64,000 nt of DNA from JBFHIJ01 sp041596515 (GCA_041596515.1 JBFHIJ010000005.1:62001-126000); one strand, 5' to 3'. Shown: positions 28,301 to 36,958, numbered from the stretch's first letter. Numbers and translations: made by a program. Notes: generated by a model not told the origin, from the sequence alone.

Positions 28301-31300
28301 CTATTGAAAACTGCAAATGCTCGTGAGTTTTCTATCGCAACATTGTTAGATGGTGCTCAAATTCCGAGAGCTACACAAAATGTTACTCTAAGTGGAAACA
28401 TCAATAATGCACAAGCAGAAAATGATGCTTATGCAACTCAGCTGCTTATTTATGACGAATCTGACGCAGAGCTGACACTAAACTTCAACTTTACTAAAAC
28501 AGCAAATGCAGATGAGTTTGATCTATCAATAAATCTTGGCAATAACAATGTAAACTTGCAGCAACTATCTTTTGCAAGTGGCTCGGTAAGCCCTTCTTCT
28601 CTAACATTAAGTGCTGCGGACTTAAATAACGCGGGCGGTAACTTTAACGTAACAGTTCCAAATGATGTTATAATTGATTTGACAGGTCTTACTTATTCAG
28701 TAAATGCCAATGATGCTGCAGCAAGTGCAGTTTCTTATAGAACTTTAACATTTAATACTGACGGTAGCGTTAATTCTCCAAAAACATTAACTTTTGCTTC
28801 TACTGACTTGAATACAGCAGTAGGTAGTGATTTATTTTCTTCTGATGTAAGATTATGGATAGGACCTGCTTCTAGCCAAGCTACAGGTGTTACTTACCTG
28901 CCTACAGGTAATACATACTCCTTTGGCTCTCAGGATGGTGGCACAGGTCAGTCTATAGTAGTTAATGATACTTTAAATGCTGCTTACTTTATAGGTGAGT
29001 TGCGAGAATTGCGTATGTGGCAAGGCTCTCCGAATAATACTGATAATACAGGTAACGAGCCAACTCCTCAGAGTTTGTTTGTCCAGGGAGCACAAGCTGT
29101 AAGAGCCGGCAATCTTAATCCTTCGTATGTAAATAATTTGAATATGGCATTCTCTTTTAATGGTGGTTCGTTTATACAAAACGGATACAACAGGGCAATA
29201 GATGTGTCTACAACTGATTCGGAAATTCTAATCAGAAACTTTGGTCAGAAAGTAGAGTATGCAGCTACTGAGCCATATATAAAAGTAGTAGAACCTGCTT
29301 TTAATGACAGAGTTGCCAATACAAAAGAAGACGTAAGAGTTAGATGGGTTGGATTTGATTATATGCCTACTGGTTTCCCTACTGGTGATGCTGCCCCGAC
29401 TAGCCCTGCTCTTGAGTTCTCTATTCGTGGTGGTGGTGGTAAACTAATCCAGCCATATCAATATGTAGGAAGTGATTATTTCTCGGGAAATACAACCGAT
29501 GCAATGAGCTTCCCAAATACAGGTTCTTATATCTTTGCGGGAACAGGCTCAAATATTTATTATGCAACTCAGCTAAATGCTGCTATCTCAGATCCTGATG
29601 AAGATAATAACGGTGTATTCTCTGATCAAGGACCACTTTCTGCATCTTTGACAAATGCCAGATTGAGACTTACAGGTAAATATACCATTAATAGTGAAAC
29701 TGCTTATATAGATGATGAAGGTCCGTTATTTACTATAACTCCTGCTTCTAACTTTACTATCAGAGTGCTATTAGAAGGCTATCACAATGGCTCAACTAGT
29801 GGCGATGACATTCGAGAGCTTGCTTCTTCTTACGAGCAAGGTGGCGTGATGATTAAGCTTTACTCTGATAACAGTGGTGCATTAGGTGAGTTAGTTGGTA
29901 CTGCCGAATCATTAGAAGGATATGATGATTTAGATCCTGCCAATAGAAATAACGGCAATAATAGATTTGCTAATGTAAACTTTGTCTTTACTGATTTGAC
30001 TGATGGCAATTACTGGGTAGTTGTTTATCACAAAAACCATATGCCTATTATGTCAAGATTCGCAGTACCTTTCCAGTATGAAGGTGACGACAGAACTACT
30101 TGGGATATTGAATCAGGTTGGGATTTCCAAACATGGAATGGCACTGATAATAATGCACTTGTAAATGCTTCCGGGGATTCTTGGACTTTAGGTGCATTCA
30201 CTGCTTATGGTGATGTTATTTCTACTACAAGTAATCCACTGTTTACAACAACAGGCTTGATAAATAATAACGGTGTCGGTGGCGGAGCAAGTGATGCAAT
30301 GCCTGCTATGGTTGCCGGCGACGTTGACCGTTCGGGGCAGATAGATGCGGCAGACAGGATTAGAGTGCGTTTGGATGAAGGTACTTCTATTGTTGGGTCT
30401 GACGTTACAGGTGATGGTTACGTAAATGCAGATGACAGAACTATAGTGGACAGAAATCACGGTCATATTGCTTCTATTTACGATGTAAACTTCCCTGACG
30501 GCGATTTCAAAGCACCAACTATCAGGAAGTCACCTCTTTCTGCTAAAGGTCCTTACGATGTAGAAGTGAAAGGATACGAAACTCTATCTAAGTTGTTCAA
30601 TAAAACAGCTCAAACTTACAAAACAGTTGAAAAATATAACAAATCAAGAACAGATAAAATTCTTGCCGGTTTAAACTATAAAGTAATAGCTACTCCTGAC
30701 ATACATGATGGCGTAGTTGACTTGAATGTTTATATCCAAAATATTGGCGAAGATTTTGCATTAGCTAACTGTACGTTTGCTTTCAAATATAACGAATCAG
30801 ATATGCAGTATTCTTCATTAGTCGGTACAGGAGACGTTATTTTTAACAATAATCCTTATATCGGTTATGTTGAGATGAGCAGTGCTCCTGATGAAAATGT
30901 AGAAAATCCTTTGGAAAGCGTCAGAACTATTGAAGTTGATTATATCACTACTTCAGATTTACCGGGCGAAACTGTTCCAAATACTAAAACTTATTTAGGT
31001 ACACTTCGTTTCAAACTTAAAAATCCGGTAGGTAGAGTAATCTTCAACTGGCACGAATCTACTGCTTTGCACTCAATCGAGGGCAAAATAGTAACTCCGT
31101 ATGGTAAATTTGAAACTATTGATCCTATTATTCTGTTTAATGCCTCTTTGACTGCACCAAATGGTGGCGAGCAACTTAGCCAGGATAGACCTTATGACAT
31201 TACTTGGAGCTCAAATGGCACTTCAGGTACTTTCCTTGAGTTCTCTTACGATGGTGGAGTTGAATGGGAAAGAATCAATAGCGAACCTATTATGCTTAGC

Positions 31301-32272
31301 GATAAATCATATACTTGGACTACTCCGGTTATCCACTCTCGCTACTGTTTAATCAAAATGCTTGATGCAGACACAGGCGAAGAGCTTGACAGAAGTGATG
31401 ACTTATTCTCTATATTACCAAACCACGCTCAGCTTATCAAACCTGCATCAGGTGATCCTGTTTACACTGGTGGCTCCACAAGTCAGATTAAATGGGTGGC
31501 AAGAGGCTATAATAAATTGAGATTTGAGCTGACAACTGACGGAGAAAAGACTTGGACTGTTGTAAGTGACAATGTAAATGCTACTTTAGAAACTTCCTCT
31601 TGGAAACTTCCAAAAGTAACTACTAAGCTTGCTAAAATGAAAATGTACGATGCAGAAACTAACGAACTATTAGGCGAAAGTGGATTCTTTAAAATACTTG
31701 ATGGTCAGCTATCTTTCTTGACTCCAAGAGCGAATGAAAGATTAAGAGTTGGTCTGATGACTCGTATCCGTTGGACTTCAGCTAACATTCAGGTATTCGA
31801 CTTAGAGCTTAGTACAGATGGCGGTGCAAACTGGCAAACATTAGTGCCTAACCAGAACGCAGTTCAATCTTACTTAAATTGGATTGTACCTGATTCGCCA
31901 ACAGAAAATGCAATATTAAGAGCCATATATCAGGGTGATCCTGAAATGGAATATAACAGAACTGACCAGTTTGCAATTCAACCTAAATCAGACGTAGTTG
32001 AGTTGCCGGTAGGCTCTTCTTTAAGTAACGTATATCCAAACCCTGCAGCTGAAGATGTTACTATAGAGATTAATTTGAGCAATGCAATAAACTCAAACCT
32101 TAAAGTGATAGATATTAGTGGCAAAGAAGTGATAGACTTAGGAGTCAAATCTTTGCAAGCAGGTATAAACAATGTAAATATCTCTGTAAGCAGTCTTACT
32201 GCCGGCAGATATTTCTTAGAGTTTAACGGTGATGATTTCCACGTTGTAAAAGAGTTCAACGTTGTGAGATAA
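25343..32272 (+). CDS. Giant T9SS-secreted multidomain surface protein (LamG, FlgE-like, dockerin-like)
   Basis: 2309 residues. Signal peptide (about 1-29, ending LSAQ). LamG-type beta-sandwich 1 at about 377-580 (STQLTVETWVNLNEYQ, RLYVNGELADEV) and LamG 2 beginning at about 770 (DKVFIEAWIRPYRFP, VIFYVDGIAQRAD), interrupted at about 945-1160 by a FlgE/hook-like segment (TANADEFDLSINLG, FNTDGSVNSPKTLTF) before LamG strands resume (GELRELRMWQGS). Ig-like modules with a recurring W (IRWVAYG, VRWVGFD, ITWSSNG, IKWVARG, IRWTSAN) lie at about 650-760, 1310-1450 and 1930-2220. Two EF-hand/dockerin-like loops (GDVDRSGQIDAADR, DVTGDGYVNADDR) lie at about 1655-1705. The C-terminal T9SS sorting domain starts near 2225 (NVYPNPAAEDVTIEI) and ends EFNVVR. 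Probably exported across the outer membrane and attached to the surface, with carbohydrate- or protein-binding roles. Monocistronic with a strong SD. Confidence 0.9.
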   Translation: MSYSSTKQVGRFFLASLFLLLFAGLELSAQYYEFSLLQRRRFDQIDVEVWAKAQQTGAPEVGNSSLVLKYNTAFLTPAATQDLNVTDSIAFNINQTNPIVTLNSGFSQSVNGYNPLSSRSYGMGYYALEVNLASLGQGGMSPSEAGKGSFLGKLTFDITGSPDQNSLTNIAWSDNTLPGEIQVFDKDSNSIKSNITFTDPGSYNVLGVTMLSPNKYGQVVDRDADYDALAGDYASGGYPIYFERSVNPTIYTAPVDEDLAYMFQYSLNNGGTWTEIGRVAETDQPSTTVGNDDSYTSGEIFNPNVGTSYTITTQNGEQIDNANYRDPLRVVWAKNPFFVERSEQARLKIIKLSGSNSAVITNRNQDVYNDINDDKYVLGRLFFLQLDGKSEYLVTNDDFSNSTQLTVETWVNLNEYQTDGSEPGIVVSSGGVNAAPIHGSNEGAWMLYLKDGKIPAFRAREIEGRGDNGYIGTVQAYYLDTLTAASDIEPLNNSHASNWVHLAATVNNNTIRLYVNGELADEVVNNNATNIRMLTTSHPVWVGVNPNGGIETNDYLHAGIKSVRVWRIALTQEELRARVSGVLNPTDVSTYGDVRRGLQMYFTFEGEHADQATDVTYQGSNEDPDFYTEGTVDNFGMTYRPDQPHIRLTSPVAGAGVSNKLGKNFEIRWVAYGLGDLTASGTNDVEIEYSLDQSNWFYSENADGVAIGGADAPDVEPGNAIWEPYENENSSANLRTIIPYTKTVYLRARGTKANTQDNLMDMVGPFTVAPYFAIKKEEGAILLLEDNAGMNITGDKVFIEAWIRPYRFPTVSEEIFPIITKADSTADMLHYSFDLRSDGRLQLKLSTADGGVRTAISDASYALERPNSVSADSVWTHVAVFANMNGGSGQSEVIFYVDGIAQRADSVTTQLGTDLSLNSLNSYPTFIGYSPYMNVTYDNQPVIDAKQTENVVLTGNINSGTPVATERNFTGTIYDKDYNTHTFDFNLLKTANAREFSIATLLDGAQIPRATQNVTLSGNINNAQAENDAYATQLLIYDESDAELTLNFNFTKTANADEFDLSINLGNNNVNLQQLSFASGSVSPSSLTLSAADLNNAGGNFNVTVPNDVIIDLTGLTYSVNANDAAASAVSYRTLTFNTDGSVNSPKTLTFASTDLNTAVGSDLFSSDVRLWIGPASSQATGVTYLPTGNTYSFGSQDGGTGQSIVVNDTLNAAYFIGELRELRMWQGSPNNTDNTGNEPTPQSLFVQGAQAVRAGNLNPSYVNNLNMAFSFNGGSFIQNGYNRAIDVSTTDSEILIRNFGQKVEYAATEPYIKVVEPAFNDRVANTKEDVRVRWVGFDYMPTGFPTGDAAPTSPALEFSIRGGGGKLIQPYQYVGSDYFSGNTTDAMSFPNTGSYIFAGTGSNIYYATQLNAAISDPDEDNNGVFSDQGPLSASLTNARLRLTGKYTINSETAYIDDEGPLFTITPASNFTIRVLLEGYHNGSTSGDDIRELASSYEQGGVMIKLYSDNSGALGELVGTAESLEGYDDLDPANRNNGNNRFANVNFVFTDLTDGNYWVVVYHKNHMPIMSRFAVPFQYEGDDRTTWDIESGWDFQTWNGTDNNALVNASGDSWTLGAFTAYGDVISTTSNPLFTTTGLINNNGVGGGASDAMPAMVAGDVDRSGQIDAADRIRVRLDEGTSIVGSDVTGDGYVNADDRTIVDRNHGHIASIYDVNFPDGDFKAPTIRKSPLSAKGPYDVEVKGYETLSKLFNKTAQTYKTVEKYNKSRTDKILAGLNYKVIATPDIHDGVVDLNVYIQNIGEDFALANCTFAFKYNESDMQYSSLVGTGDVIFNNNPYIGYVEMSSAPDENVENPLESVRTIEVDYITTSDLPGETVPNTKTYLGTLRFKLKNPVGRVIFNWHESTALHSIEGKIVTPYGKFETIDPIILFNASLTAPNGGEQLSQDRPYDITWSSNGTSGTFLEFSYDGGVEWERINSEPIMLSDKSYTWTTPVIHSRYCLIKMLDADTGEELDRSDDLFSILPNHAQLIKPASGDPVYTGGSTSQIKWVARGYNKLRFELTTDGEKTWTVVSDNVNATLETSSWKLPKVTTKLAKMKMYDAETNELLGESGFFKILDGQLSFLTPRANERLRVGLMTRIRWTSANIQVFDLELSTDGGANWQTLVPNQNAVQSYLNWIVPDSPTENAILRAIYQGDPEMEYNRTDQFAIQPKSDVVELPVGSSLSNVYPNPAAEDVTIEINLSNAINSNLKVIDISGKEVIDLGVKSLQAGINNVNISVSSLTAGRYFLEFNGDDFHVVKEFNVVR

Positions 32273-32303
32273 TCCTGATATCACAATCAATATAGAAAAT
32301 AAA

Positions 32304-32340
32304 CGCGGGCGGCTTAGAAATAGGTCGCCGGCTTTTTTTT
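32304..32340 (+). terminator. Terminator of the giant T9SS gene
   Basis: Imperfect GC-rich hairpin (GCGGGCGGC facing GTCGCCGGC) followed by eight T, 31 bases after the stop. Confidence 0.55.
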
Positions 32341-32458
32341 AGCTACTCCAAAAATAAGGCATAATTTTTTCTGTCTAAATATTAGGAGGCTTTTTGCTTC
32401 TGTCTAAGAAAAAATGATTATATTTTGGTATTCGTAAATCATCGGGTAGGTCTTTATC

Positions 32459-33382
32459 ATGGAACAAATCCTTTCAGTGTATTTTAATATCGACAGAACA
32501 TATTTTACTGTGTTAAAAAGCGATCCGAAAGGCTTGGAGTTAGTATATCTAAATTCTACTTCAGCCCCTGTAGACCTTGAAAATATGGAAGAAACCTCTA
32601 CGGATGTATTTAACGAAATAGACTCCATGCTGTCTGAAATAGTAGGTGATATCGACCGTGTAACCGTTACTTTGCCTGCAGAAAGCGTTCTGGTTAGTCA
32701 GTTCCCGGGAGCAAGTGGCATGAGCGAAGAGGAGATGAAACAGCTTGTAAGCCTAGAAATCAAACAGTCATACCCTCAGTTTAACTTTAATGATTTCACA
32801 GTAAATATAATCCCTCTGGCAGAGCGAAAAGACAGTGCTGCGATGATGATGGGAGTTATTATGCCCAAAAGCTCCTATATGTCGTGCAAAAAAATATTAC
32901 AGTCACTCAATCAGCCTCTGAGCAATATAGAAATTAGTCAACTTAGTGCTCACAATGCTTTCTTGTATAATTATCCTGAAAAACATGAAAGCACTGTGCT
33001 TCTAATGGGTTTGCAGGATCAGTTTATCGATGTAAGCGTAATAAAAAACAAACAACCTATATATTATAATCTGGTATCTTTACCTGATAAAGATAAATTT
33101 GGTGAAATATTTGAAGCTGAGTTTAATAAAATTACAGAAGAAGTAGTAGAGGGTATTAGCTCTGCATATTTCTTCGGTGCCGGCCTTACTAAAGATTTAC
33201 ACATGATGGGCTGGGAAACTTCTATGCTTTTGGGTATAGAAGCCATGCGTCTAAACGCATTTCGCATGATGAAGACCAACCTAGAGCCAAGAGCAAAAGA
33301 GTACTGCCTGCGTACCTTGCATATTTACCCACCATGTATAGGTGGTGCAATGCCTGCTTACCATGAGAATATTAGATATTAG
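32459..33382 (+). CDS. PilM-like actin-fold protein, function unknown
   Basis: A 307-residue soluble protein. The start (LSVYFNIDRTYFTVLKS) resembles the phosphate-loop region of actin-like ATPases, and the middle (VTVTLPAESVLVSQFPGAS, then SEEEMKQLVSLEIKQSYPQF) closely resembles PilM of type IV pilus machines, where a similar SQFP..Y..E..Q..PF pattern occurs. Typical PilM partners (PilN, PilO, PilQ) are not nearby. Known PilM binds ATP and PilN at the inner membrane. I infer an actin-fold protein; a role in pili or in secretion is not shown. It is followed by its own terminator. Confidence 0.55.
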   Translation: MEQILSVYFNIDRTYFTVLKSDPKGLELVYLNSTSAPVDLENMEETSTDVFNEIDSMLSEIVGDIDRVTVTLPAESVLVSQFPGASGMSEEEMKQLVSLEIKQSYPQFNFNDFTVNIIPLAERKDSAAMMMGVIMPKSSYMSCKKILQSLNQPLSNIEISQLSAHNAFLYNYPEKHESTVLLMGLQDQFIDVSVIKNKQPIYYNLVSLPDKDKFGEIFEAEFNKITEEVVEGISSAYFFGAGLTKDLHMMGWETSMLLGIEAMRLNAFRMMKTNLEPRAKEYCLRTLHIYPPCIGGAMPAYHENIRY

Positions 33383-33610
33383 TTAAATATACAATGCTCC
33401 TAAAGATTTATTCCTAAGGAGCATTTTTACTTTGTCATATATACTATTTGTTTTGTAAAAGTCTACTATTAATTTGTATTGCTGGAATTCCCCGTTATAG
33501 TTTAGCTTTCCTGAATAGTCATATTCTACAATGACATTGTCGATTCCTATATTTTCTGCTGAAGTTTCATAAAAGTAGGTGTTCAATAAATCGAATCGAA
33601 TGCCAATCAT
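33383..33610 (-). CDS. Possible small hypothetical protein (75 aa)
   Basis: A minus-strand frame of 75 codons between two plus-strand genes. The sequence has protein-like alternation (NVIVEYDYSGKLNYNGE), hinting at a beta-rich fragment. Against it: no SD before the ATG, and its last codons lie inside the terminator hairpin of the PilM-like gene. It may be a remnant of a longer gene. No family recognised. Confidence 0.3.
   Translation of the reverse strand: MIGIRFDLLNTYFYETSAENIGIDNVIVEYDYSGKLNYNGEFQQYKLIVDFYKTNSIYDKVKMLLRNKSLGALYI
33393..33429 (+). terminator. Terminator of the PilM-like gene
   Basis: AATGCTCCT (33393-33401) pairs with AGGAGCATT (33417-33425), followed by TTTT, 11 bases after the stop. 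Confidence 0.75.
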
Positions 33611-33727
33611 TTTTGTATTGCATGATATTCATATTATCCTTATCAAATTTGCGAAATATACTCCCCCCTTTGAAATCCTAATTATTTGTGCTATATTGTT
33701 CTCTTTTTTCGACAGATGGTAAGTCAG

Positions 33728-34792
33728 ATGGATAATTATAAAACGATAGATAAAAGCGACATGCACGCAGTCCTTAGTGCATTCCCTAATCAGTTAGAAG
33801 AAGCGATTAACATAGCAGAGAACTTTGAACTTGGATTTGAGCTGGATGGGATAAGAGATATTGTCGTATTAGGCATGGGCGGCTCTGCTATAGGTGGTGA
33901 TATTATTCGCTCTTATTGCGAAAGTTTGCCTGGGGCAAATCACATTAGAATCAAAATCAATAGAAACTATACTATACCAAATTATATAGATAAAGATACT
34001 CTTGTTATCTGCAGCTCTTACTCAGGAAATACTGAAGAGACTATCGCAGGGTTTGAAGCAGCACTTGAAAAAACTCAGAAAGTATTTTGCATAAGCACCG
34101 GTGGCAAACTCACTAAACTTGCTAAAGACAAACGAGTTCCGGTAATTACTATTCCCGGAGGATTGCAACCTAGATGTGCTATCGTGTATTCAGTGTTCCC
34201 TGTGTTACTTACATTAGTAAGAAACGGTGCTTTCTCTGAGGAAGCAGTTGGGCAGACTCTGGCAGCAATCAATGAATTAGGAGAAGCAAGCGAAAGACTT
34301 TCGAAAGAGTATGGCAGTTTTGATGAAAGTAACCCAACTATTCAAGTAGCAAAAAAAATGCTAGGCAAAATTCCTGTTGTGTATTCTTCCTCTGAGCTAT
34401 TAGACACTATAAATCTAAGATGGCGCTGCCAAATACAGGAAAATGCCAAATCTTTAGCATATGGCAATGTTTTACCCGAAATGAATCACAATGAAATAAA
34501 TGGTTGGCAAAATCCGAGTGGAATGCTTAGTAATTTTGTTTTGGTCTTTTTACAGGATCCCGCAGAAGATGCTCGACTGAGACCGCGATACAGTGCTATG
34601 GAGAAACTGTTAGGAAGCAAAGTCAGTGAAATAATAAAAATTGAAAAAAAAGAGCATTATGCACTTGCACGAATGTTTACTTTATTGTATTTTGGCGATT
34701 GGATGAGTTATCACTTGGCTATACAATATCGTGAAGACCCCACGCCAATACCACTGATTATGCAAATGAAAGACTTGATGTCATTTGCATAA
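33728..34792 (+). CDS. Bifunctional phosphoglucose/phosphomannose isomerase
   Basis: Interconverts glucose-6-P or mannose-6-P with fructose-6-P. It belongs to the archaeal/FCB-type PGI/PMI family with two SIS domains: residues about 35-180 (IVVLGMGGSAIGGDIIRSY, CSSYSGNTEETI) and 190-350. The catalytic Glu/His block is visible (VLPEMNHNEINGW). Using ATG at 33728 (MDNYKTI) gives 354 residues, normal for the family; ATG codons at 33686 and 33716 in frame add non-conserved residues. Soluble. Nothing near it suggests a sugar operon. Confidence 0.9.
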   Translation: MDNYKTIDKSDMHAVLSAFPNQLEEAINIAENFELGFELDGIRDIVVLGMGGSAIGGDIIRSYCESLPGANHIRIKINRNYTIPNYIDKDTLVICSSYSGNTEETIAGFEAALEKTQKVFCISTGGKLTKLAKDKRVPVITIPGGLQPRCAIVYSVFPVLLTLVRNGAFSEEAVGQTLAAINELGEASERLSKEYGSFDESNPTIQVAKKMLGKIPVVYSSSELLDTINLRWRCQIQENAKSLAYGNVLPEMNHNEINGWQNPSGMLSNFVLVFLQDPAEDARLRPRYSAMEKLLGSKVSEIIKIEKKEHYALARMFTLLYFGDWMSYHLAIQYREDPTPIPLIMQMKDLMSFA

Positions 34793-34893
34793 GCAATTGT
34801 TTTGTATTGCTTATTGGAAGTTACAAATATTTTCACTATATTTGTAATCCATAGTTTGTTCTTTACGAAATTAACTAAAAACAAGAGAAAAGT

Positions 34894-35301
34894 ATGGCCA
34901 CTACTCGTAAAAGATCCAGAAGAGCAAAATATATAACGCTCTATTCGCCTTTCCTAATGAAAGAAACAAAACATGAGTTAATTGGTGAACCGATTGAAAC
35001 TGAAAAAGGAAGGCATCAATGGGCCAGATGTACTCGTAGCCGCCATTCACAATTAGTGAATTTGGATGCTATCGAAGCTGAATCAGACAAGTCAAAAGCT
35101 GTAGTGCATATATCAAGAGAGGATGCCCGTAAATACTCTCCAACCGAAGAATATGAAATAGGCGATGTAATATTTCATAAAGTTTGGGACGATGTAGGCA
35201 TCGTTAGAGCTAAAGAAGTTACTTCAAATGGTGGCAAGTCTATACTTGTTCAATTTGAAAAAAACAGCGAAAAGAGACTAATTGAAAATTTATCAAAATA
35301 A
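34894..35301 (+). CDS. Small basic protein with UvrD/PcrA C-terminal-like Tudor domain
   Basis: 135 residues. The N-terminus is very basic (MATTRKRSRRAKYI). The C-terminal half (about 88-135; YEIGDVIFHKVWDDVGIVRA, then SILVQFEKNSEKRLIENL) reads like the Tudor/SH3-type module at the C-terminus of PcrA/UvrD helicases, where it binds RNA polymerase. The middle part (HQWARCTRSRHSQLVNLDAI) is reminiscent of a degenerate zinc ribbon but has only one Cys. Function unknown; a nucleic-acid or RNA-polymerase-associated role is an inference. It is 30 bases upstream of rpsU in the same direction and probably cotranscribed. Confidence 0.55.
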   Translation: MATTRKRSRRAKYITLYSPFLMKETKHELIGEPIETEKGRHQWARCTRSRHSQLVNLDAIEAESDKSKAVVHISREDARKYSPTEEYEIGDVIFHKVWDDVGIVRAKEVTSNGGKSILVQFEKNSEKRLIENLSK

Positions 35302-35331
35302 AAATCGTTAGAAAAAGTGAGGTGAGAAAAC

Positions 35332-35526
35332 GTGATTGGCGTTACCATTCAGGCTAATGAAAGTATTGATCGTGCATTAAAACGCTTCAAGAAGAAATAT
35401 GAAAGAAGTGGCGTGCTACGAGAATTCAAGAAAAGAACTGCCTTTATGAAGCCATCTGTTGAAAACAGACTTTCAAGATTGAAAGCTGCAAGACGTCAAC
35501 AGAGAATTTCAAGAGAACAAGACTAA
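35332..35526 (+). CDS. rpsU: 30S ribosomal protein S21
   Basis: 64 residues, basic, starting with GTG at 35332 after the SD GAGGTGAG. Family features: MIGVTIQANESIDRALKRFK at the N-terminus, then FKKRTAFMKPS and an Arg-rich tail. It binds the small subunit near the anti-SD end of 16S rRNA. Downstream of the Tudor-like gene and followed by a terminator. Confidence 0.95.
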   Translation: MIGVTIQANESIDRALKRFKKKYERSGVLREFKKRTAFMKPSVENRLSRLKAARRQQRISREQD

Positions 35527-35562
35527 GTCTTACTCTCTGAAAAAGGCAAATAAAGATTGGAT

Positions 35563-35600
35563 AAGAGCGATGCATTTAGATGTGTCGCTCTTTGTGTTTG
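35563..35600 (+). terminator. Terminator of the rpsU operon
   Basis: AAGAGCGA (35563-35570) pairs with TCGCTCTT (35585-35592), then a moderately T-rich tail, 37 bases after the stop. Confidence 0.7.
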
Positions 35601-35692
35601 TAGCCTTGGCTAATTAAATATTCTTTATTTTGTTTTATCAATATGTTTGATGATTTTTGAACCTCAAAAAAATTGCAGAAACTGAGACACTG

Positions 35693-36796
35693 ATGAAAAA
35701 GAAAATTATGATTATATATACCGGTGGCACTATCGGTATGAAAAAGTCCGATAGAGGATATATTCCTGATCCGGATTTTGCTATAAAAGTAAGACAAATT
35801 CCCGAACTATACGAACCGGGTATGCCGGCATTTGATATCGTTTCTCTTGAGCCTATTTTAGATTCTTCTAATATGAGCCCTGCAGATTGGGATTATATAG
35901 TTCGCATCATTTTTAAAAATTATCCCAATTATGACGGCTTTATAGTGCTTCATGGCACTGACACTATGGCTTATACTGCATCAGCACTGTCATTTATGCT
36001 GGAAAACCTAAACGTACCGGTGATTGTTACCGGTTCGCAAATACCTATGTGCGAAGTTCGCAATGATGCTCGCGATAATATTATTACTTCACTTCTTATT
36101 TGTGGAAGCATAGGCGATAAACTGAAAGGTAAAGTTACTTTATACTTCGAAAACAAGCTAATGCTTGGCTGCAGAACCGTTAAAACAGACGCTGTGGGCT
36201 TTTCTGCATTTGAGTCTCCTAACTTTCCTCCTGTGGCTAATGTAGGTGTTAAAATTGATATTAATCAGTTCACCCACGGGATAGAGTTTGATCCCGGAGT
36301 TTTCAAAGCACCGGAAGCTTCCCCTGTGGAAGATATGGTTCCTGCTCCAAGAGAAAATGAAGACGGCAAATTCCACTATATAGAAAGTGAATCAGGTAAG
36401 CGTTTTGAAGTAGCAGTAATCAGACTATTCCCGGGCATCTCCGGAGAGTTTATGCGAAACATAATGCAACCACCACTAAAAGGTATAGTAATCGAAGCTT
36501 ATGGGGTAGGCAATGGTCCATCCAAGTTAGGCAATCCCGAGCTATTTAATGCGATAAAAGACGGTATAGATAAGGGAATAGTTGCGGTAGCGGTTACTCA
36601 GTGCCTGCGTGGTGGCATCATGCTGGATCAGTACGAAGCCTCACTTAAATCAGCAGGAGTAATGAGTGGAAAAGACATGACCACTGAAGCAGCTCTTGCT
36701 AAACTATATTATCTTATCAGTAAAAAGCAATATTCAGAAAAAGAAGTAAGAAACCTCATAGGTAAAAATCTAAGAGGTGAACTGACAGATGTGTAA
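35693..36796 (+). CDS. Type I L-asparaginase
   Basis: Hydrolyses asparagine to aspartate and ammonia. From ATG 35693 it has 367 residues. Catalytic motifs: IIYTGGTIGM (nucleophile Thr in the first TGGTIG block), VLHGTDTMAYTASALSFML (second Thr-Asp pair) and the later C-terminal domain (AVTQCLRGG). It resembles cytosolic AnsA rather than the periplasmic type II enzyme: no signal peptide is present. A TTG in frame at 35657 adds twelve non-conserved residues and is rejected. It is convergent with gatD, a distant relative of the same amidohydrolase family; a 2.4 kb insert now separates them. Confidence 0.9.
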   Translation: MKKKIMIIYTGGTIGMKKSDRGYIPDPDFAIKVRQIPELYEPGMPAFDIVSLEPILDSSNMSPADWDYIVRIIFKNYPNYDGFIVLHGTDTMAYTASALSFMLENLNVPVIVTGSQIPMCEVRNDARDNIITSLLICGSIGDKLKGKVTLYFENKLMLGCRTVKTDAVGFSAFESPNFPPVANVGVKIDINQFTHGIEFDPGVFKAPEASPVEDMVPAPRENEDGKFHYIESESGKRFEVAVIRLFPGISGEFMRNIMQPPLKGIVIEAYGVGNGPSKLGNPELFNAIKDGIDKGIVAVAVTQCLRGGIMLDQYEASLKSAGVMSGKDMTTEAALAKLYYLISKKQYSEKEVRNLIGKNLRGELTDV

Positions 36797-36885
36797 ATAG
36801 TAAATACTGAAAAAAAACTAATGACATAATTGCTAAGAATATCGCACAAATCCGCAGTTATACAAGACAGCAAACAGTTAGACGC

Positions 36886-36920
36886 AAAACAGGCATATCC
36901 TCTTTCAAAGATATGCCTGT
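36886..36920. terminator. Terminator of the asparaginase gene; copy of the gatD terminator
   Basis: ACAGGCATATC/GATATGCCTGT, a perfect 11-bp stem. The whole 35-base element is nearly identical to 39470-39505 downstream of gatD. Confidence 0.85.
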
Positions 36921-36934
36921 ATAAAATATAATCA

Positions 36935-36958
36935 ACCCTGGGATTTTCGCCCCAGGGT
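36935..36958. terminator. Perfect 8-bp GC-rich hairpin in the duplicated segment
   Basis: ACCCTGGG (36935-36942) pairs with CCCAGGGT (36951-36958). It lies between the two repeat blocks of the left copy and is absent from the right copy. It may end the minus-strand insert genes; no T-run is obvious. Confidence 0.45.
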
